Source: Chitinivibrionales bacterium (GTDB taxonomy: Bacteria; Fibrobacterota; Chitinivibrionia; Chitinivibrionales; JANQEN01). Taken from it: a DNA stretch of 58,030 nucleotides. The notes beneath the pieces are model-generated. The model did not search any database and was not told where the DNA came from. It saw only the letters and a list, made by a program, of their open reading frames with translations. The stretch covers positions 1 through 58,030 of the forward strand of contig JANQEN010000021.1 in the NCBI GenBank assembly GCA_028278335.1. Reading direction: 5' to 3'. Made by a program: the position numbers and the translations under genes. This document shows positions 1-8,589 of this stretch, one piece after another; within the stretch, counting starts at the first letter, position 1; every line of letters starts with the position of its first letter.

Positions 1-477
1 GAAAGTATGCACTCGTAAGCCAAGGATGGCTGGAGAGCACTGTGCCGAAGGTGCAGCCCGAAGGGTGTTTGCCACGATGGCAAACATGAACGAAACACAC
101 CCCGCAATCGCCCTTTTCGCCTCAGGTTCAGGCACTCGTTGAACTCGGCTTTGCCTCAGACAGCAACTCGTGCTTTTCTGAACCTATCGGCGGTGCGATT
201 GAAGGGGATGAAAAAAATCTATTCAATAAATCACCGGACCAATTATTTGTTCATTCAATGAACATTTATCTATCATTATTTCAATGAAAGATGTATTTTA
301 GCCGGTTCTTTTATAGTGAATAAATAAAGTATATACAGGGTGCGAACAGTTATTTGTTAAAAAAGTGTTAGAATGTAATTAATTTACCATATTCGTAAAT
401 TATAAGTTATTTTATACACATTAAATAATAATTTAATACAAAACCTAAATCATCATCAAAAAGAGGGCTGCTGTAAA
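1..477. other. Intergenic region with repeat and hairpin
   Basis: No credible gene is seen. The left part is G+C-richer than its surroundings and holds a perfect 8-bp stem at 67-74/78-85 (GTTTGCCA, loop CGA) nested between GGGTGTTT- and AAACACACCC-like arms. It is followed by one copy of a dispersed 113-bp repeat at 101-213. From about 214 on the DNA becomes very A+T rich and probably carries the promoter of the downstream peptidase gene, but no clear -35/-10 pair can be named. Confidence 0.6.
101..213 (-). repeat. 113-bp dispersed repeat, copy 1 (inverted relative to 8708-8820)
   Basis: The reverse complement of this stretch aligns without gaps over 113 bases with 8708-8820, with about 10 mismatches (about 91% identity). 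It begins CCCGCAATCGCCC and ends GAAGGGGATGAAA as read on the plus strand. It lies outside genes and has no open reading frame. Its family is not recognised; it behaves like an extragenic dispersed repeat. Confidence 0.85.
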
Positions 478-2325
478 ATGTCCATATGGCCATCAATCAG
501 AGTGCAAATATGCTGTATTGTATGCATATTCGTTTCAATTAATTCTGCACAGGATTTAATACTAACAATCAGAGATACCACCATCTCCTGTGATTACTTG
601 CTAGTAGCACCGCAACAGTTCCAAGAAGAGGCTATGCGTTTAGCGCATCACAGAAATAATTTTACTGGTGACGATGTCTCTAATGCAAAGGTTATGCTCT
701 TGGATAGTCTTTATTCCCAGTTTTCTCAGGCAGGGAAGGGAACAAATCAGGAGAAAATATGGTATGGACTGCATTGGGCCTATAATAACTGGGAAGCGCC
801 CTTTGAGTACTGCGTACTTGTCGGTGATGATTCCATTGCCGTTGACTATGAAGATACCACTGCCACAAGTGTGGGTAGAATGCCTACCTTTATTCGCAAT
901 GTTGGGTACTGGTCTGATGTCTTTTGCATGACCTTTTCCGATGATGGGTATACAACCCTAGCCAGTGACACGCCGACTACTAACACCAGTAAGTTGTATA
1001 CTGCGCCCATTGCCTTGGGAAGGATTCCCTGTGAAACAGAGGAGCATTTAGCTGCCTATGTTGACAAGGTGATTGACTTTGACCTCAATGCACCCCAGGG
1101 TATCTGGCGAAACAGCCTGTTTCTTTGCGCTGATGATGAGTTTCATCGGGGAGAGTTTGACCATTTAAACCACTGGGAGTCAACTGAATCCTTTGATGAA
1201 ACCTGTATGCAGGGCTATTTTACCACTAAGTGTTACTGCTCTGCCTTTGACAAGGATGGTCATGGTCATCATAGTAATGCAAAGGAGTACTTTTTCAATC
1301 ATATGGCAAAGAATACTCCGCTTTGGACTATATATGCAGGTCATGGCAGTTCTGCTGGGCTCACTGCAGAAAGCTTTCTTAATGGTCAAGATGCTTCTTT
1401 ATTTACTAATAGTACACAGCCAACAGTATTTTTCTCTTTTTGCTGCAGTAATGGCTCATTCCAGAGTCCCTATCAATACTCCATGTGTAAACAGTTTCTC
1501 TTTTCGAATCAGGGTGGGGCCTTACTCTATTTTGCCTCTCCCACACCGGAGTTCTCCTCGGGAAGTGAAATCTTTGGCAAACGGGTGTTTGCCTCTCTTA
1601 AGGAACACCCAACGGTAAGCTTTGGCAAAGCGGTGTATCAGGCAAAGAGAACTATGAAAAAGAGTCGGTTTGGCCACTATGATTATACAATTCTCGGTGA
1701 TCCTGCTCTCATATTACGGAAGGATAACTCCAACATAACCATTGAACTGCATGTTGAAGAGCAGATTGATAAAACTCTTTCTATAGTCGTAAGTACACAA
1801 GAACGATGCAACGGGAATTATTATAGCACCTTCTCCCGTGTCAATTCAGTTACTATTGACAATCAGGGACCGATTGTGCACTATACAGAGGATTCAACTA
1901 TTTATATTGATCAGGGCTCCTATAATTCATATTTCAGCATCCCCATACCCAATGAGGTATTGCATGGCCCCTTTAAATTCACGCTCTATACGTGGGGAGA
2001 AGAGTATGAAACGCGTATGGATACTACCTTTGATTTTCAAGCAACAGGAGTAATGCCAAAGAAATCTCTCTCTGGCAATGCGGTACAGGTAAGGGTTGTT
2101 CAAAATCAGTTGGTAATTAGTGCTACATCCTATGTGTCCTCCACACCCACTACTATCCATCTTTACTCTATTCGTGGACAATTACTCTATACAGGCACTT
2201 TCCCCTTGCAAAGCGAATCACACTCTATTGATCTTAAAAAAATGGGTTTAGCCGCAGGTCACTACAGAGTAGTCCTAAAAGGGGAGTCTATTACAAAGAC
2301 TTTACCTTTTCTGTATATTAAATAG
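478..2325 (+). CDS. Gingipain-like C25 family cysteine peptidase with C-terminal secretion tail
   Basis: A secreted or surface cysteine peptidase of the C25 (gingipain) type. The N-terminus has a hydrophobic signal segment (residues about 8-23). The catalytic pair is visible as the GHG motif with His289 and the FCCSNGSF motif, where Cys323 (or Cys322) aligns with the gingipain nucleophile. The last 80 or so residues form a beta-rich domain ending in the pattern seen in type IX secretion tails (IHLYSIRGQLLY, LAAGHYRVVL, then a short basic/aromatic end). That suggests export through a T9SS-like route and makes the protein a T9SS substrate rather than the PorU sortase. An AAGAGGG ribosome site lies about 10 bases before the ATG. 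It stands alone, with no operon partner. Cleavage specificity cannot be read from the sequence. Confidence 0.82.
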   Translation: MSIWPSIRVQICCIVCIFVSINSAQDLILTIRDTTISCDYLLVAPQQFQEEAMRLAHHRNNFTGDDVSNAKVMLLDSLYSQFSQAGKGTNQEKIWYGLHWAYNNWEAPFEYCVLVGDDSIAVDYEDTTATSVGRMPTFIRNVGYWSDVFCMTFSDDGYTTLASDTPTTNTSKLYTAPIALGRIPCETEEHLAAYVDKVIDFDLNAPQGIWRNSLFLCADDEFHRGEFDHLNHWESTESFDETCMQGYFTTKCYCSAFDKDGHGHHSNAKEYFFNHMAKNTPLWTIYAGHGSSAGLTAESFLNGQDASLFTNSTQPTVFFSFCCSNGSFQSPYQYSMCKQFLFSNQGGALLYFASPTPEFSSGSEIFGKRVFASLKEHPTVSFGKAVYQAKRTMKKSRFGHYDYTILGDPALILRKDNSNITIELHVEEQIDKTLSIVVSTQERCNGNYYSTFSRVNSVTIDNQGPIVHYTEDSTIYIDQGSYNSYFSIPIPNEVLHGPFKFTLYTWGEEYETRMDTTFDFQATGVMPKKSLSGNAVQVRVVQNQLVISATSYVSSTPTTIHLYSIRGQLLYTGTFPLQSESHSIDLKKMGLAAGHYRVVLKGESITKTLPFLYIK

Positions 2326-3017
2326 AGGTTCATATTACTTCATTAGATGTGATATCTTTTTAATAGATCTCTAACGAGTCCTATCTAGCACAGGAGCTGG
2401 TTTTAAAAGCATATATCGCTTTTTAAGAATTTTAAAATCTTCAAGATAGTACACGGCGACAATAATACTTTACTTGTGTGAACATTGAAAGGAAATCATT
2501 TTATAAAGTAGAATATATCTAAAAAGATCTTTGATTTACATAAGTAGTGGAGCAAAGTTGAAAGATTTCTTATATATATTGCCATTTTTTCAATATTTTT
2601 CCCATAGGGATATGCCGAAGGCATGGAGGGGTTATAAAAGGTATTTTCCTTACCAGGTTTAAGGGCCGGGGAGGCCCTTCCATAAAATTAACCTACAAAA
2701 TATTGGCTAAAACAAAGAAAATCCAATTTGATAATTATTTATCCAATCCTAAGAATTATGGTAACCTCTAAAAATTCATTTCCTACTATGGCTGGCTGCA
2801 AAACACTTTGGATTTCGTTACATTCAATCGACGAATCGCAGAGGGTTCGCCTCTTTCATGTGCCTCATCCAAAGGTTTTTCGCTCAGCCTCGAAACAAAA
2901 CTGAATTATTGGAGGTCACCTTATTATTTTATACACAAATCGGAGAATAAATTCTCTGCTAATTACAGAATGATCATAAAAAAATATTTATATACCACTT
3001 GACTTGGAGAAACGTGA
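2326..3017. other. Long A+T-rich intergenic region
   Basis: Nearly 700 bases without a convincing gene. It contains one copy of a two-hairpin dispersed repeat (2601-2690). The remainder is A+T rich, apart from a G+C-richer patch around 2800-2900 whose short open frame (2808-3002) has no ribosome site and unconvincing composition. Confidence 0.6.
2601..2690 (+). repeat. Two-hairpin dispersed repeat, copy 1
   Basis: It matches the reverse complement of 40874-40958 at roughly 85% identity. Two stem-loops are preserved in both copies: a GCC-GAA-GGC hairpin near 2613-2622 and AAGGGCC-loop-GGCCCTT at about 2660-2678. The loop bases differ between copies while the stems are kept, which suggests the folded form matters. 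It resembles REP/BIME-like extragenic elements in style, but no family is identified. Confidence 0.8.
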
Positions 3018-4499
3018 ATGAAAAATATACCTGAAACTAGGATGGCTATAGTAGCAGTCAGTAGGGATTGCTTCCCAAAGGCGCTGTCAATTGGCAGAAG
3101 AGAGGCTGTTGTCAAACAGTGTGCTGAGAAGTCGATTGAGATTATTGAAATCGAAAGAGTTATAGAAAATGAACTGGATGCGACAGCTGTTTTAAAAGAG
3201 CTACAAGAAAAAAAGGTAAATAGCCTGGTTCTTTACTTGGGCAATTTTGGGCCCGAAGGACCGACCACAATTGTCGCGCAACAGTTTGAAGGCCCAGTTA
3301 TGCTGGTTGCTGCAGCAGAAGAGTCGGGAGACAATCTTATTGGTGGCCGCGGTGACGCTTACTGTGGTATGCTCAATGCTTCGTACAACTGTGGCCTCCG
3401 AAAAGTAAAGGCCTATATTCCAGAATACCCTGTAGGTACACCGGTGGAAGTGGCGTCGATGATTGGGGACTTTTGTCCCATTGCAAGGACCATCAATGGC
3501 CTAAAGGGACTAAAGGTCTTTACCTTTGGCCCACGACCGCAAGATTTTCTTGCCTGTAATGCCCCTATAAAGCCGCTCTTTGATTTAGGTATTGAGGTGA
3601 TGGAGAACAGCGAACTTGACTTATACGATATCTACAAAAGTGCCGAAGGTGCTCCGGAGATTACAGGTATTGCCCAATCAATGGCAGAAGAGCTTGGTAA
3701 GGGTAATACCTATCCTGATCTTCTTAATAAACTTGCCCAGTTTGAACTGGCTTTACTACGATTTTTTCAAGAGAACATCGGTGCTTCCCAGTATGGCATC
3801 TTTGCCAATAAATGTTGGCCCTCCTTTGAGAAATTCTTTGGATTTACTCCCTGTTATGTTAATGCCAGGCTTGCAGGACAGGGGATTCCCGTATCCTGTG
3901 AAGTTGATATTTACGGGGCAGTATCAGAATATATGGCAACCTGTGCAACAGAGAAACCAGCGACTCTTTTAGATATTAATAACACAGTGCCCCAAGATAT
4001 GTTTGAGAAAAATGCTACTGTAGCAAAAGAGTACACGCTAACCGACTTATTTATGGGCTTCCACTGTGGTAATACCAACTCTGCCTGCATGAAAGGTGGG
4101 GCCTTGAAGTATCAACTAATTATGCACCGTTTAATGGAGCCGGGCAAGGATCCTGATATTACCCGTGGTACCTATGAAGGGGTGATAAAAGATGGACCTA
4201 TTACCCTTTTCCGTTTGCAATCGACTGCAGATACCCAACTTCGTTCCTATCTTGCAGAGGGTGAAGTACTCAATATCGATCCAAAATCCTTTGGGAGCAT
4301 TGGCGTGTTTGCAATTAAAGAGATGGGACGCTTTTATAGACATGTGCTCATTGAGGGTAAGTTCCCCCATCATGCAGCAATTGCCTTTGGCCATGCAGCA
4401 AAGTCTCTTTTTGAATCACTGAAACTATGTGATGTCCCATGGATTGGGGTTAATCAGCCAAAAAACACGCTCTATAAAACAGAAAACCCCTTTGGATAG
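3018..4499 (+). CDS. L-fucose/L-arabinose isomerase-fold protein
   Basis: A 493-residue cytoplasmic protein with the architecture of the L-fucose/L-arabinose isomerase family, which interconverts aldoses and ketoses with a divalent metal. Likely metal-site residues are Glu295 in SCEVDIYG, Asp319 in LLDINN and His349 in GFHCGNT, although the substrate and exact ligand set are uncertain. The N-terminal half reads like the Rossmann-type domains of that family (VLYLGNFGPEGPT). A GGAG ribosome site precedes the ATG by 8 bases. It is a single-gene unit; no sugar kinase, aldolase or transporter is nearby, so the physiological sugar cannot be inferred. Members of this family with unassigned function are common. 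Confidence 0.75.
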   Translation: MKNIPETRMAIVAVSRDCFPKALSIGRREAVVKQCAEKSIEIIEIERVIENELDATAVLKELQEKKVNSLVLYLGNFGPEGPTTIVAQQFEGPVMLVAAAEESGDNLIGGRGDAYCGMLNASYNCGLRKVKAYIPEYPVGTPVEVASMIGDFCPIARTINGLKGLKVFTFGPRPQDFLACNAPIKPLFDLGIEVMENSELDLYDIYKSAEGAPEITGIAQSMAEELGKGNTYPDLLNKLAQFELALLRFFQENIGASQYGIFANKCWPSFEKFFGFTPCYVNARLAGQGIPVSCEVDIYGAVSEYMATCATEKPATLLDINNTVPQDMFEKNATVAKEYTLTDLFMGFHCGNTNSACMKGGALKYQLIMHRLMEPGKDPDITRGTYEGVIKDGPITLFRLQSTADTQLRSYLAEGEVLNIDPKSFGSIGVFAIKEMGRFYRHVLIEGKFPHHAAIAFGHAAKSLFESLKLCDVPWIGVNQPKNTLYKTENPFG

Positions 4500-4815
4500 A
4501 AGAAGAATACTTTTTCTTAATTAAAAGCATGAAACATTTTAGCTATTCAAACGTCTATATAGTATTGAAAGATAATGGTTTCATAATCTTAAAAGCACTT
4601 TTTAAGGATTGCGGTAAAATCATAGGGTTAATGTTAAATAAATAGATATTTTTTGTGAATTTTTCCTTAAAAAGTATTATTATAGGGAATGTAATAGAAA
4701 CGAAGTAGATTACCGAGGGTGAAAATTCTATCAGTTTCAATTCGCTTATATTATATTATTATTAAGGAATGTGGGCGAAGTAAATTTGGATAACTTTGAT
4801 TAAGGAGGAGATAGA
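4500..4815. other. A+T-rich intergenic and probable promoter region
   Basis: No gene is seen. A small A+T-rich hairpin lies at 4588-4606 (CTTAAAA/TTTTAAG). The segment immediately before the ferredoxin gene ends in a very strong AAGGAGG ribosome site. The promoter of the ferredoxin cluster presumably lies here, but no confident core promoter can be picked. Confidence 0.5.
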
Positions 4816-5157
4816 ATGAAAGTTACAAGAAACATCTCACTTATTGCTTACTGTGCTATTTTGGTTGCGGCTCTGATCTGTTTTGCTGCTGTGAAAAGTT
4901 ATCATGTTATTGATGCTGAAAAATGTACAGCCTGCGCTTCCTGTGTTGAAGAGTGTGAAGATGATGCAATTAGCTTAGGTAAAGTCGGTGATAAGGATGT
5001 GTATATCATAGATCCTGCCAAGTGTACCAATTGTGGTAACTGTGTTGATGTTTGTCCAGAAGAGTGTATTTCTGAGACTGAAGGTGAAGTTGCTGAAGCA
5101 GCAAAAGAGGAAGTAAAGACCAAGGGCAAGAAATCCAAAAAGTCTAAGAAGAAATAA
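4816..5157 (+). CDS. Membrane-anchored 2x[4Fe-4S] ferredoxin-like protein
   Basis: A 113-residue protein. Residues 9-27 form one hydrophobic segment preceded by Lys2 and Arg5, so by the positive-inside rule the remainder should face the periplasm. Two ferredoxin cluster motifs follow: Cys37-40-43-47 and Cys70-73-76-80, the usual C-x2-C-x2-C-x3-C pattern twice. The tail from residue 98 is almost pure Lys/Ser/Gly. No twin-arginine motif is seen. It is the first gene of a same-strand cluster that includes two further ferredoxins, a lipoprotein, a beta-barrel and a CcdA-like protein. The AAGGAGG site 7 bases before the ATG predicts strong translation. The electron partners are unknown. If the anchor is inverted, the clusters would be cytoplasmic. 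Confidence 0.85.
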   Translation: MKVTRNISLIAYCAILVAALICFAAVKSYHVIDAEKCTACASCVEECEDDAISLGKVGDKDVYIIDPAKCTNCGNCVDVCPEECISETEGEVAEAAKEEVKTKGKKSKKSKKK

Positions 5158-5203
5158 GTTACCAATTAACAAATGTAAGACGATTAACTGACAAAAGGGG
5201 AAC

Positions 5204-5650
5204 ATGAGCAGGATATTTTCTCGCCAACGTGTAGTAGTAATTCTGAGTTTATTCATTGCTGTTATTGCTATCTCCTGTGTTGATTCAATAGATCGGTCAC
5301 CTTTTAAACCGGAATCTATTGGCAAGGACATACAGGATACGACTATTAATGTCCTGAGGTTTACTGGGGGAACTGTCCGTTCTTCCTCTGCTCTGGTGGG
5401 AGTTCAGTTTAGTAATGATGCAAACCAAAGCATTGATATCTGCATTTATTTAGGGACCAATGATAGCACCTTTGTATTTAAGGATGTTCTCAATAGACAT
5501 CCTAACAATTTTATTGCAAAAGTAAACAACGTGTACGAGCTTAATGGTCTTTTACCCAATACAACATACACGGTCATGTTGACCAGAGAGCAGGGGCTTA
5601 TTAAGCTCGCCTCTTTGGCAACATCCTTTACGACCAAAGGAAGTGAATAG
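5204..5650 (+). CDS. Small lipoprotein with fibronectin III-like domain
   Basis: A 148-residue protein of unknown function. A basic N-terminus and a hydrophobic stretch end in a lipobox-like AISC with the acceptor at Cys25, so a lipid-anchored envelope protein is predicted. The mature part looks like a single beta-sandwich of the fibronectin III type: strands alternate and the motif ELNGLLPNTTYTVML resembles the conserved FG region of such domains. There are no cysteines for a cofactor. It sits 46 bases after one ferredoxin gene and 3 bases before the next, so it is likely co-transcribed and may be a scaffold or adaptor for the exported redox proteins; that role is inference from position. 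Confidence 0.7.
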   Translation: MSRIFSRQRVVVILSLFIAVIAISCVDSIDRSPFKPESIGKDIQDTTINVLRFTGGTVRSSSALVGVQFSNDANQSIDICIYLGTNDSTFVFKDVLNRHPNNFIAKVNNVYELNGLLPNTTYTVMLTREQGLIKLASLATSFTTKGSE

Positions 5651-5653
5651 TCT

Positions 5654-5917
5654 GTGAGTAGAACTGCAGTAAAGAAATTTAGATATTTGGCAACATCTCT
5701 TTTTCTATTTTGTGTTGTTGTCGGTACTATCATGGCTGCCAAATATAAGCCTCATGTGTACCCGCCACTCTGTGTTGGCTGTGGCGACTGTGTACAGGTA
5801 TGTCCCAAAAAAGGAAAAGCCATTTATTTGGAGCGGGGTAAAGCAATCATAAATTTAGAGGAGTGCATTGGTTGTAAGAAATGCATTTATCTCTGTTCCT
5901 ATGGGGCGGTTCGTTAA
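5654..5917 (+). CDS. Membrane-anchored 2x[4Fe-4S] ferredoxin-like protein
   Basis: An 87-residue protein starting with GTG. Residues 11-29 are hydrophobic behind a basic head (Arg3, Lys7, Lys8, Arg10), so it is either a cleavable signal or an N-in anchor. The KKFR stretch is not a true twin-arginine motif. The short domain that follows has two complete cluster motifs, Cys40-43-46-50 and Cys71-74-77-81. The stop codon shares one base with the next start (TAATG), which implies translational coupling to the following ferredoxin gene. Its function is presumably electron transfer on the outer face of the inner membrane; the partner is not known. Confidence 0.82.
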   Translation: MSRTAVKKFRYLATSLFLFCVVVGTIMAAKYKPHVYPPLCVGCGDCVQVCPKKGKAIYLERGKAIINLEECIGCKKCIYLCSYGAVR

Positions 5918-6177
5918 TGAAAAGTATTAAGGGAATACTCCTCTATTGTGCTGCTATTGCAGTGGTGGTCACAATTTTTATAGCCTGTGACCCTGGCCCC
6001 ACAGCAGGAACTTTTTTGGCGGTTGACCAGAACCAGTGCGTGGGATGTCGTGAATGTGTTAAAGTGTGCAATGCCGATGCGATAGTCGTATTGTCAAACA
6101 AAGCCTATATTGATTTGACCAAATGTGTCGAGTGTTTAAAATGTATTGAAGCCTGTCCCTATGATGCGATTGAGTAA
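5917..6177 (+). CDS. Putative lipoprotein 2x[4Fe-4S] ferredoxin
   Basis: An 86-residue protein. A longer in-frame start at 5881 exists but overlaps the previous gene; the ATG at 5917 gives a normal signal sequence and a one-base TAATG overlap. After a hydrophobic core the sequence FIAC at residues 21-24 resembles a lipobox followed by Asp25, so Cys24 may be lipidated, though Phe at -3 is unusual. Two ferredoxin motifs follow, Cys41-44-47-51 and Cys70-73-76-80. It is the third exported-looking ferredoxin in this cluster, and the three are too divergent to be a recent tandem duplication. The role is unknown; electron transfer in the envelope is inferred. Confidence 0.8.
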   Translation: MKSIKGILLYCAAIAVVVTIFIACDPGPTAGTFLAVDQNQCVGCRECVKVCNADAIVVLSNKAYIDLTKCVECLKCIEACPYDAIE

Positions 6178-6184
6178 CCTGTAT

Positions 6185-7537
6185 ATGAAGCAATCAATAG
6201 CCATAATTCTCTCATTCCTTTTGTTAAGCGTCTCCTTTGCTGAGCATGATATTGATATTCAAACCCATGTAACTGGTGGAGAACACAGTGCCGGTGAAGG
6301 TGGGCTTGGTGAATGGCAGGGATCATTTTCACTTGACTACTCAGGCAATGTTCCTATTTCGGATAACGTCTCTCTCTTGTTAAATCAATCCATTGACGGG
6401 ATGACCGAAGCTACTGAATTCTCCCCAATGCGTGAGTACAATCACCCAGCAAAATCAATCAGCTACTTAGGATTGGGTTTTTATGGAGCCGGAGTGGTTC
6501 AGGCCCAGGCCTTTTCAGAACTCTTCTTTAATAGTGAATACATTGGATTCCCTGTTGACCAGACATTTCAAACCCATTTGATAGATGCCTCTATGCTACA
6601 GAGAAGTAGAAACGGGGTGGACCTCTTTTTTGAGTTTCCCATTAAACAGATGCTCTTATCGGGAAACCTACTCTATTCTGACCTCCTTTACGATTATAAT
6701 AGGTCCGGTGATATCCTTCTTAATCAGCATGATGCTGACCTCTGGGGAAGTGGACTTATGGGAGTCTCCTTTGCTGAGGAGAAGGTCTGGATTAAAGCCG
6801 GTGGTCTGTTAAAACATGATCTCAATGAATTTTCCGGATACAATTTTAGTAAAGCCTTTGCGGGAATCGAGAGTAACTTCAAGCTTTTTAAGAAGAAACT
6901 CGATATTCGGGCTGATCTATATGGCCGCTTTTACGCTTCCACCTTATTAGGTGAGAAACATAACAACTATGCCGATGGCATAGGCTTTCTCCCGCGACTG
7001 CGTTTTTACTGGCGCCTGAAAGCTCGTACCTACCTTAAAGCTGATTTGGAATATGAAATTGCCCCAGCCAATAGTGGTGATCTTATGGTCAAACAACGCT
7101 ATGAGCTTGCCTTTAGAAAGGCCTGGAAAAACTACACCTCCTTTGAGATTGGTAGCTGGGCATCCATGGGTGGTTTTACTCCACGTATTTGCATGTATGG
7201 CAACTCTAATGTCCATTTCAACGAGAAATTTGAGATGGTCTATGGTGTACGATCCTATCTCTTTGGTGCATACAGTAAAAGTAAGGTCGAGAATGGATCA
7301 TCGGATTCCAAAACAACCTACATCTTTGATGGCTACAACTACTATCGAACCGATATTGATCTCATGCTTCGTCAGAAAATTGGATTAAATAGTGGTTCAG
7401 ATTTTATGAAACATATGGCCTTGTATGGTGGTGCTCGCTATCGCATTTATAGTCCTATTGATAGCTACTCTGACCTATTCGAGTCGCCCAATGTTTCAAC
7501 ACTTCGATTTTATTTAGGTGTCACCAGTTTCCTATGA
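6185..7537 (+). CDS. Predicted outer-membrane beta-barrel protein
   Basis: About 450 residues. The ATG at 6185, eight bases after the preceding stop, gives a clean signal peptide (MKQSIAIILSFLLLSVSFA). Upstream in-frame starts at 6146 and 6164 lie inside the previous gene, and 6164 remains possible. The mature protein alternates polar and aromatic residues in many predicted strands with turns rich in Gly, Asn and Asp, and the final strand LRFYLGVTSFL ends near an aromatic residue, as outer-membrane barrels often do. It contains no plug domain, no haem-binding CxxCH and no cluster motif. It overlaps the CcdA-like gene by four bases, so the two are translationally coupled. A porin or conduit role for the neighbouring redox proteins is a guess. 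Confidence 0.65.
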   Translation: MKQSIAIILSFLLLSVSFAEHDIDIQTHVTGGEHSAGEGGLGEWQGSFSLDYSGNVPISDNVSLLLNQSIDGMTEATEFSPMREYNHPAKSISYLGLGFYGAGVVQAQAFSELFFNSEYIGFPVDQTFQTHLIDASMLQRSRNGVDLFFEFPIKQMLLSGNLLYSDLLYDYNRSGDILLNQHDADLWGSGLMGVSFAEEKVWIKAGGLLKHDLNEFSGYNFSKAFAGIESNFKLFKKKLDIRADLYGRFYASTLLGEKHNNYADGIGFLPRLRFYWRLKARTYLKADLEYEIAPANSGDLMVKQRYELAFRKAWKNYTSFEIGSWASMGGFTPRICMYGNSNVHFNEKFEMVYGVRSYLFGAYSKSKVENGSSDSKTTYIFDGYNYYRTDIDLMLRQKIGLNSGSDFMKHMALYGGARYRIYSPIDSYSDLFESPNVSTLRFYLGVTSFL

Positions 7538-8589
7538 TGTCGCAATCTTTTGCCGAGGGGTTTGGCCTTGGTCTCTCCTTAAGTATGACCTGTGTAGCCA
7601 CCTGCGGTCCTGTCTTTACCTCCTATCTATTACATCAAAAATCGGACTGGTATAAGAGTTTAATTATCTTTCTTGAGTTGACCGGTGCGCGATTTATTGC
7701 CTATGCACTCTTTGGACTTGGCGCTGGATTTATTGGAAGGCAGATAAGCGATTTTAATCGTACCTGGTTTTCTATTGTCGCCTATCTTGGTCTATCGGTC
7801 TTTTTAATAATCTCTGCTCTGCGAACCCATCGTAAAGATACCGGTTGTCAAATGAAAAAGTGGAGCAAATTTGTTGAACGACCCTTTATACTGGGCCTTG
7901 TGACTGGTGTTAACTTTTGTCCCTCCTTTTTAATTGCGGTGACCAATGCGGTAAATATATCAGGTCCAATTCCGGGGTTGGTGCTTTTTATTGGTTTTTT
8001 CTTTGGGTCAAACCTCCCCCTCTTTGGATTACCCCTCTTTGGTGTTGCCGGAAACATTGGCTTTTTTCGCACCTTGGGAAAGGGTATGGCTATTGTGGTT
8101 GGGGTCTTTTTCATCGTGAAAGCTGGACTTATGCTCAATGGAGAGTATAAAAAGCATCAGGAATTCAAGGCTTTAGAAAAAGAGTTTGATGAGAAATCTT
8201 TAGTTACGGTTTTTGATGACACACAGGCCTACATACTCAGTACAGACACGTCCTCATTTACAAGGTTTCGAGAACTTTTTCAGGAGAAGAGAGAAGGCTC
8301 TATTACAATGATTGCCTCTCGCGACTCCTATCCTGATAGCGGCTATGTGTTAGTCGATCCCTCTTTTCCCTTGGATAGTGGTGAAACAGTGCACGCCTTC
8401 AAGAGACCCGGTATATTTGCAATAATCTTGCCCAAGCCATTAGAGGGCGAGGAGTATGGCGACGCTTATACAAAGAGACTCATCACCTTTTTAGATACCT
8501 ATTATTTCAAGCTCAATAAGGAGCAGGGGTCTCTGTTCAATATGTCCGGGAATTATCCAGGAAAACCGGGTACTCGAGGTAAACGCTAG
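7534..8589 (+). CDS. CcdA/DsbD-like (TauE/SafE-type) membrane protein with extra C-terminal domain
   Basis: A 351-residue polytopic inner-membrane protein. The first 200 residues contain about six helices with the hallmark cysteines of thiol-transporting CcdA/DsbD proteins: Cys20 and Cys24 in CVATCGP in the first helix and Cys129 in NFCPSF in a later helix. Such proteins move reducing equivalents from cytoplasmic thioredoxin to the periplasm. Database families often label them as sulfite exporter TauE/SafE-like. Residues about 205-351 form a soluble domain that I do not recognise; it has no CxxC. The ATG overlaps the barrel gene stop (ATGA). Position suggests it supplies electrons or reduces cysteines for the exported ferredoxins. 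Confidence 0.75.
   Translation: MMSQSFAEGFGLGLSLSMTCVATCGPVFTSYLLHQKSDWYKSLIIFLELTGARFIAYALFGLGAGFIGRQISDFNRTWFSIVAYLGLSVFLIISALRTHRKDTGCQMKKWSKFVERPFILGLVTGVNFCPSFLIAVTNAVNISGPIPGLVLFIGFFFGSNLPLFGLPLFGVAGNIGFFRTLGKGMAIVVGVFFIVKAGLMLNGEYKKHQEFKALEKEFDEKSLVTVFDDTQAYILSTDTSSFTRFRELFQEKREGSITMIASRDSYPDSGYVLVDPSFPLDSGETVHAFKRPGIFAIILPKPLEGEEYGDAYTKRLITFLDTYYFKLNKEQGSLFNMSGNYPGKPGTRGKR

Noticed and set aside
2808..3002. 64-codon open frame in the intergenic region
   Set aside because: No ribosome site, no recognisable product, and low-quality composition; treated as chance.
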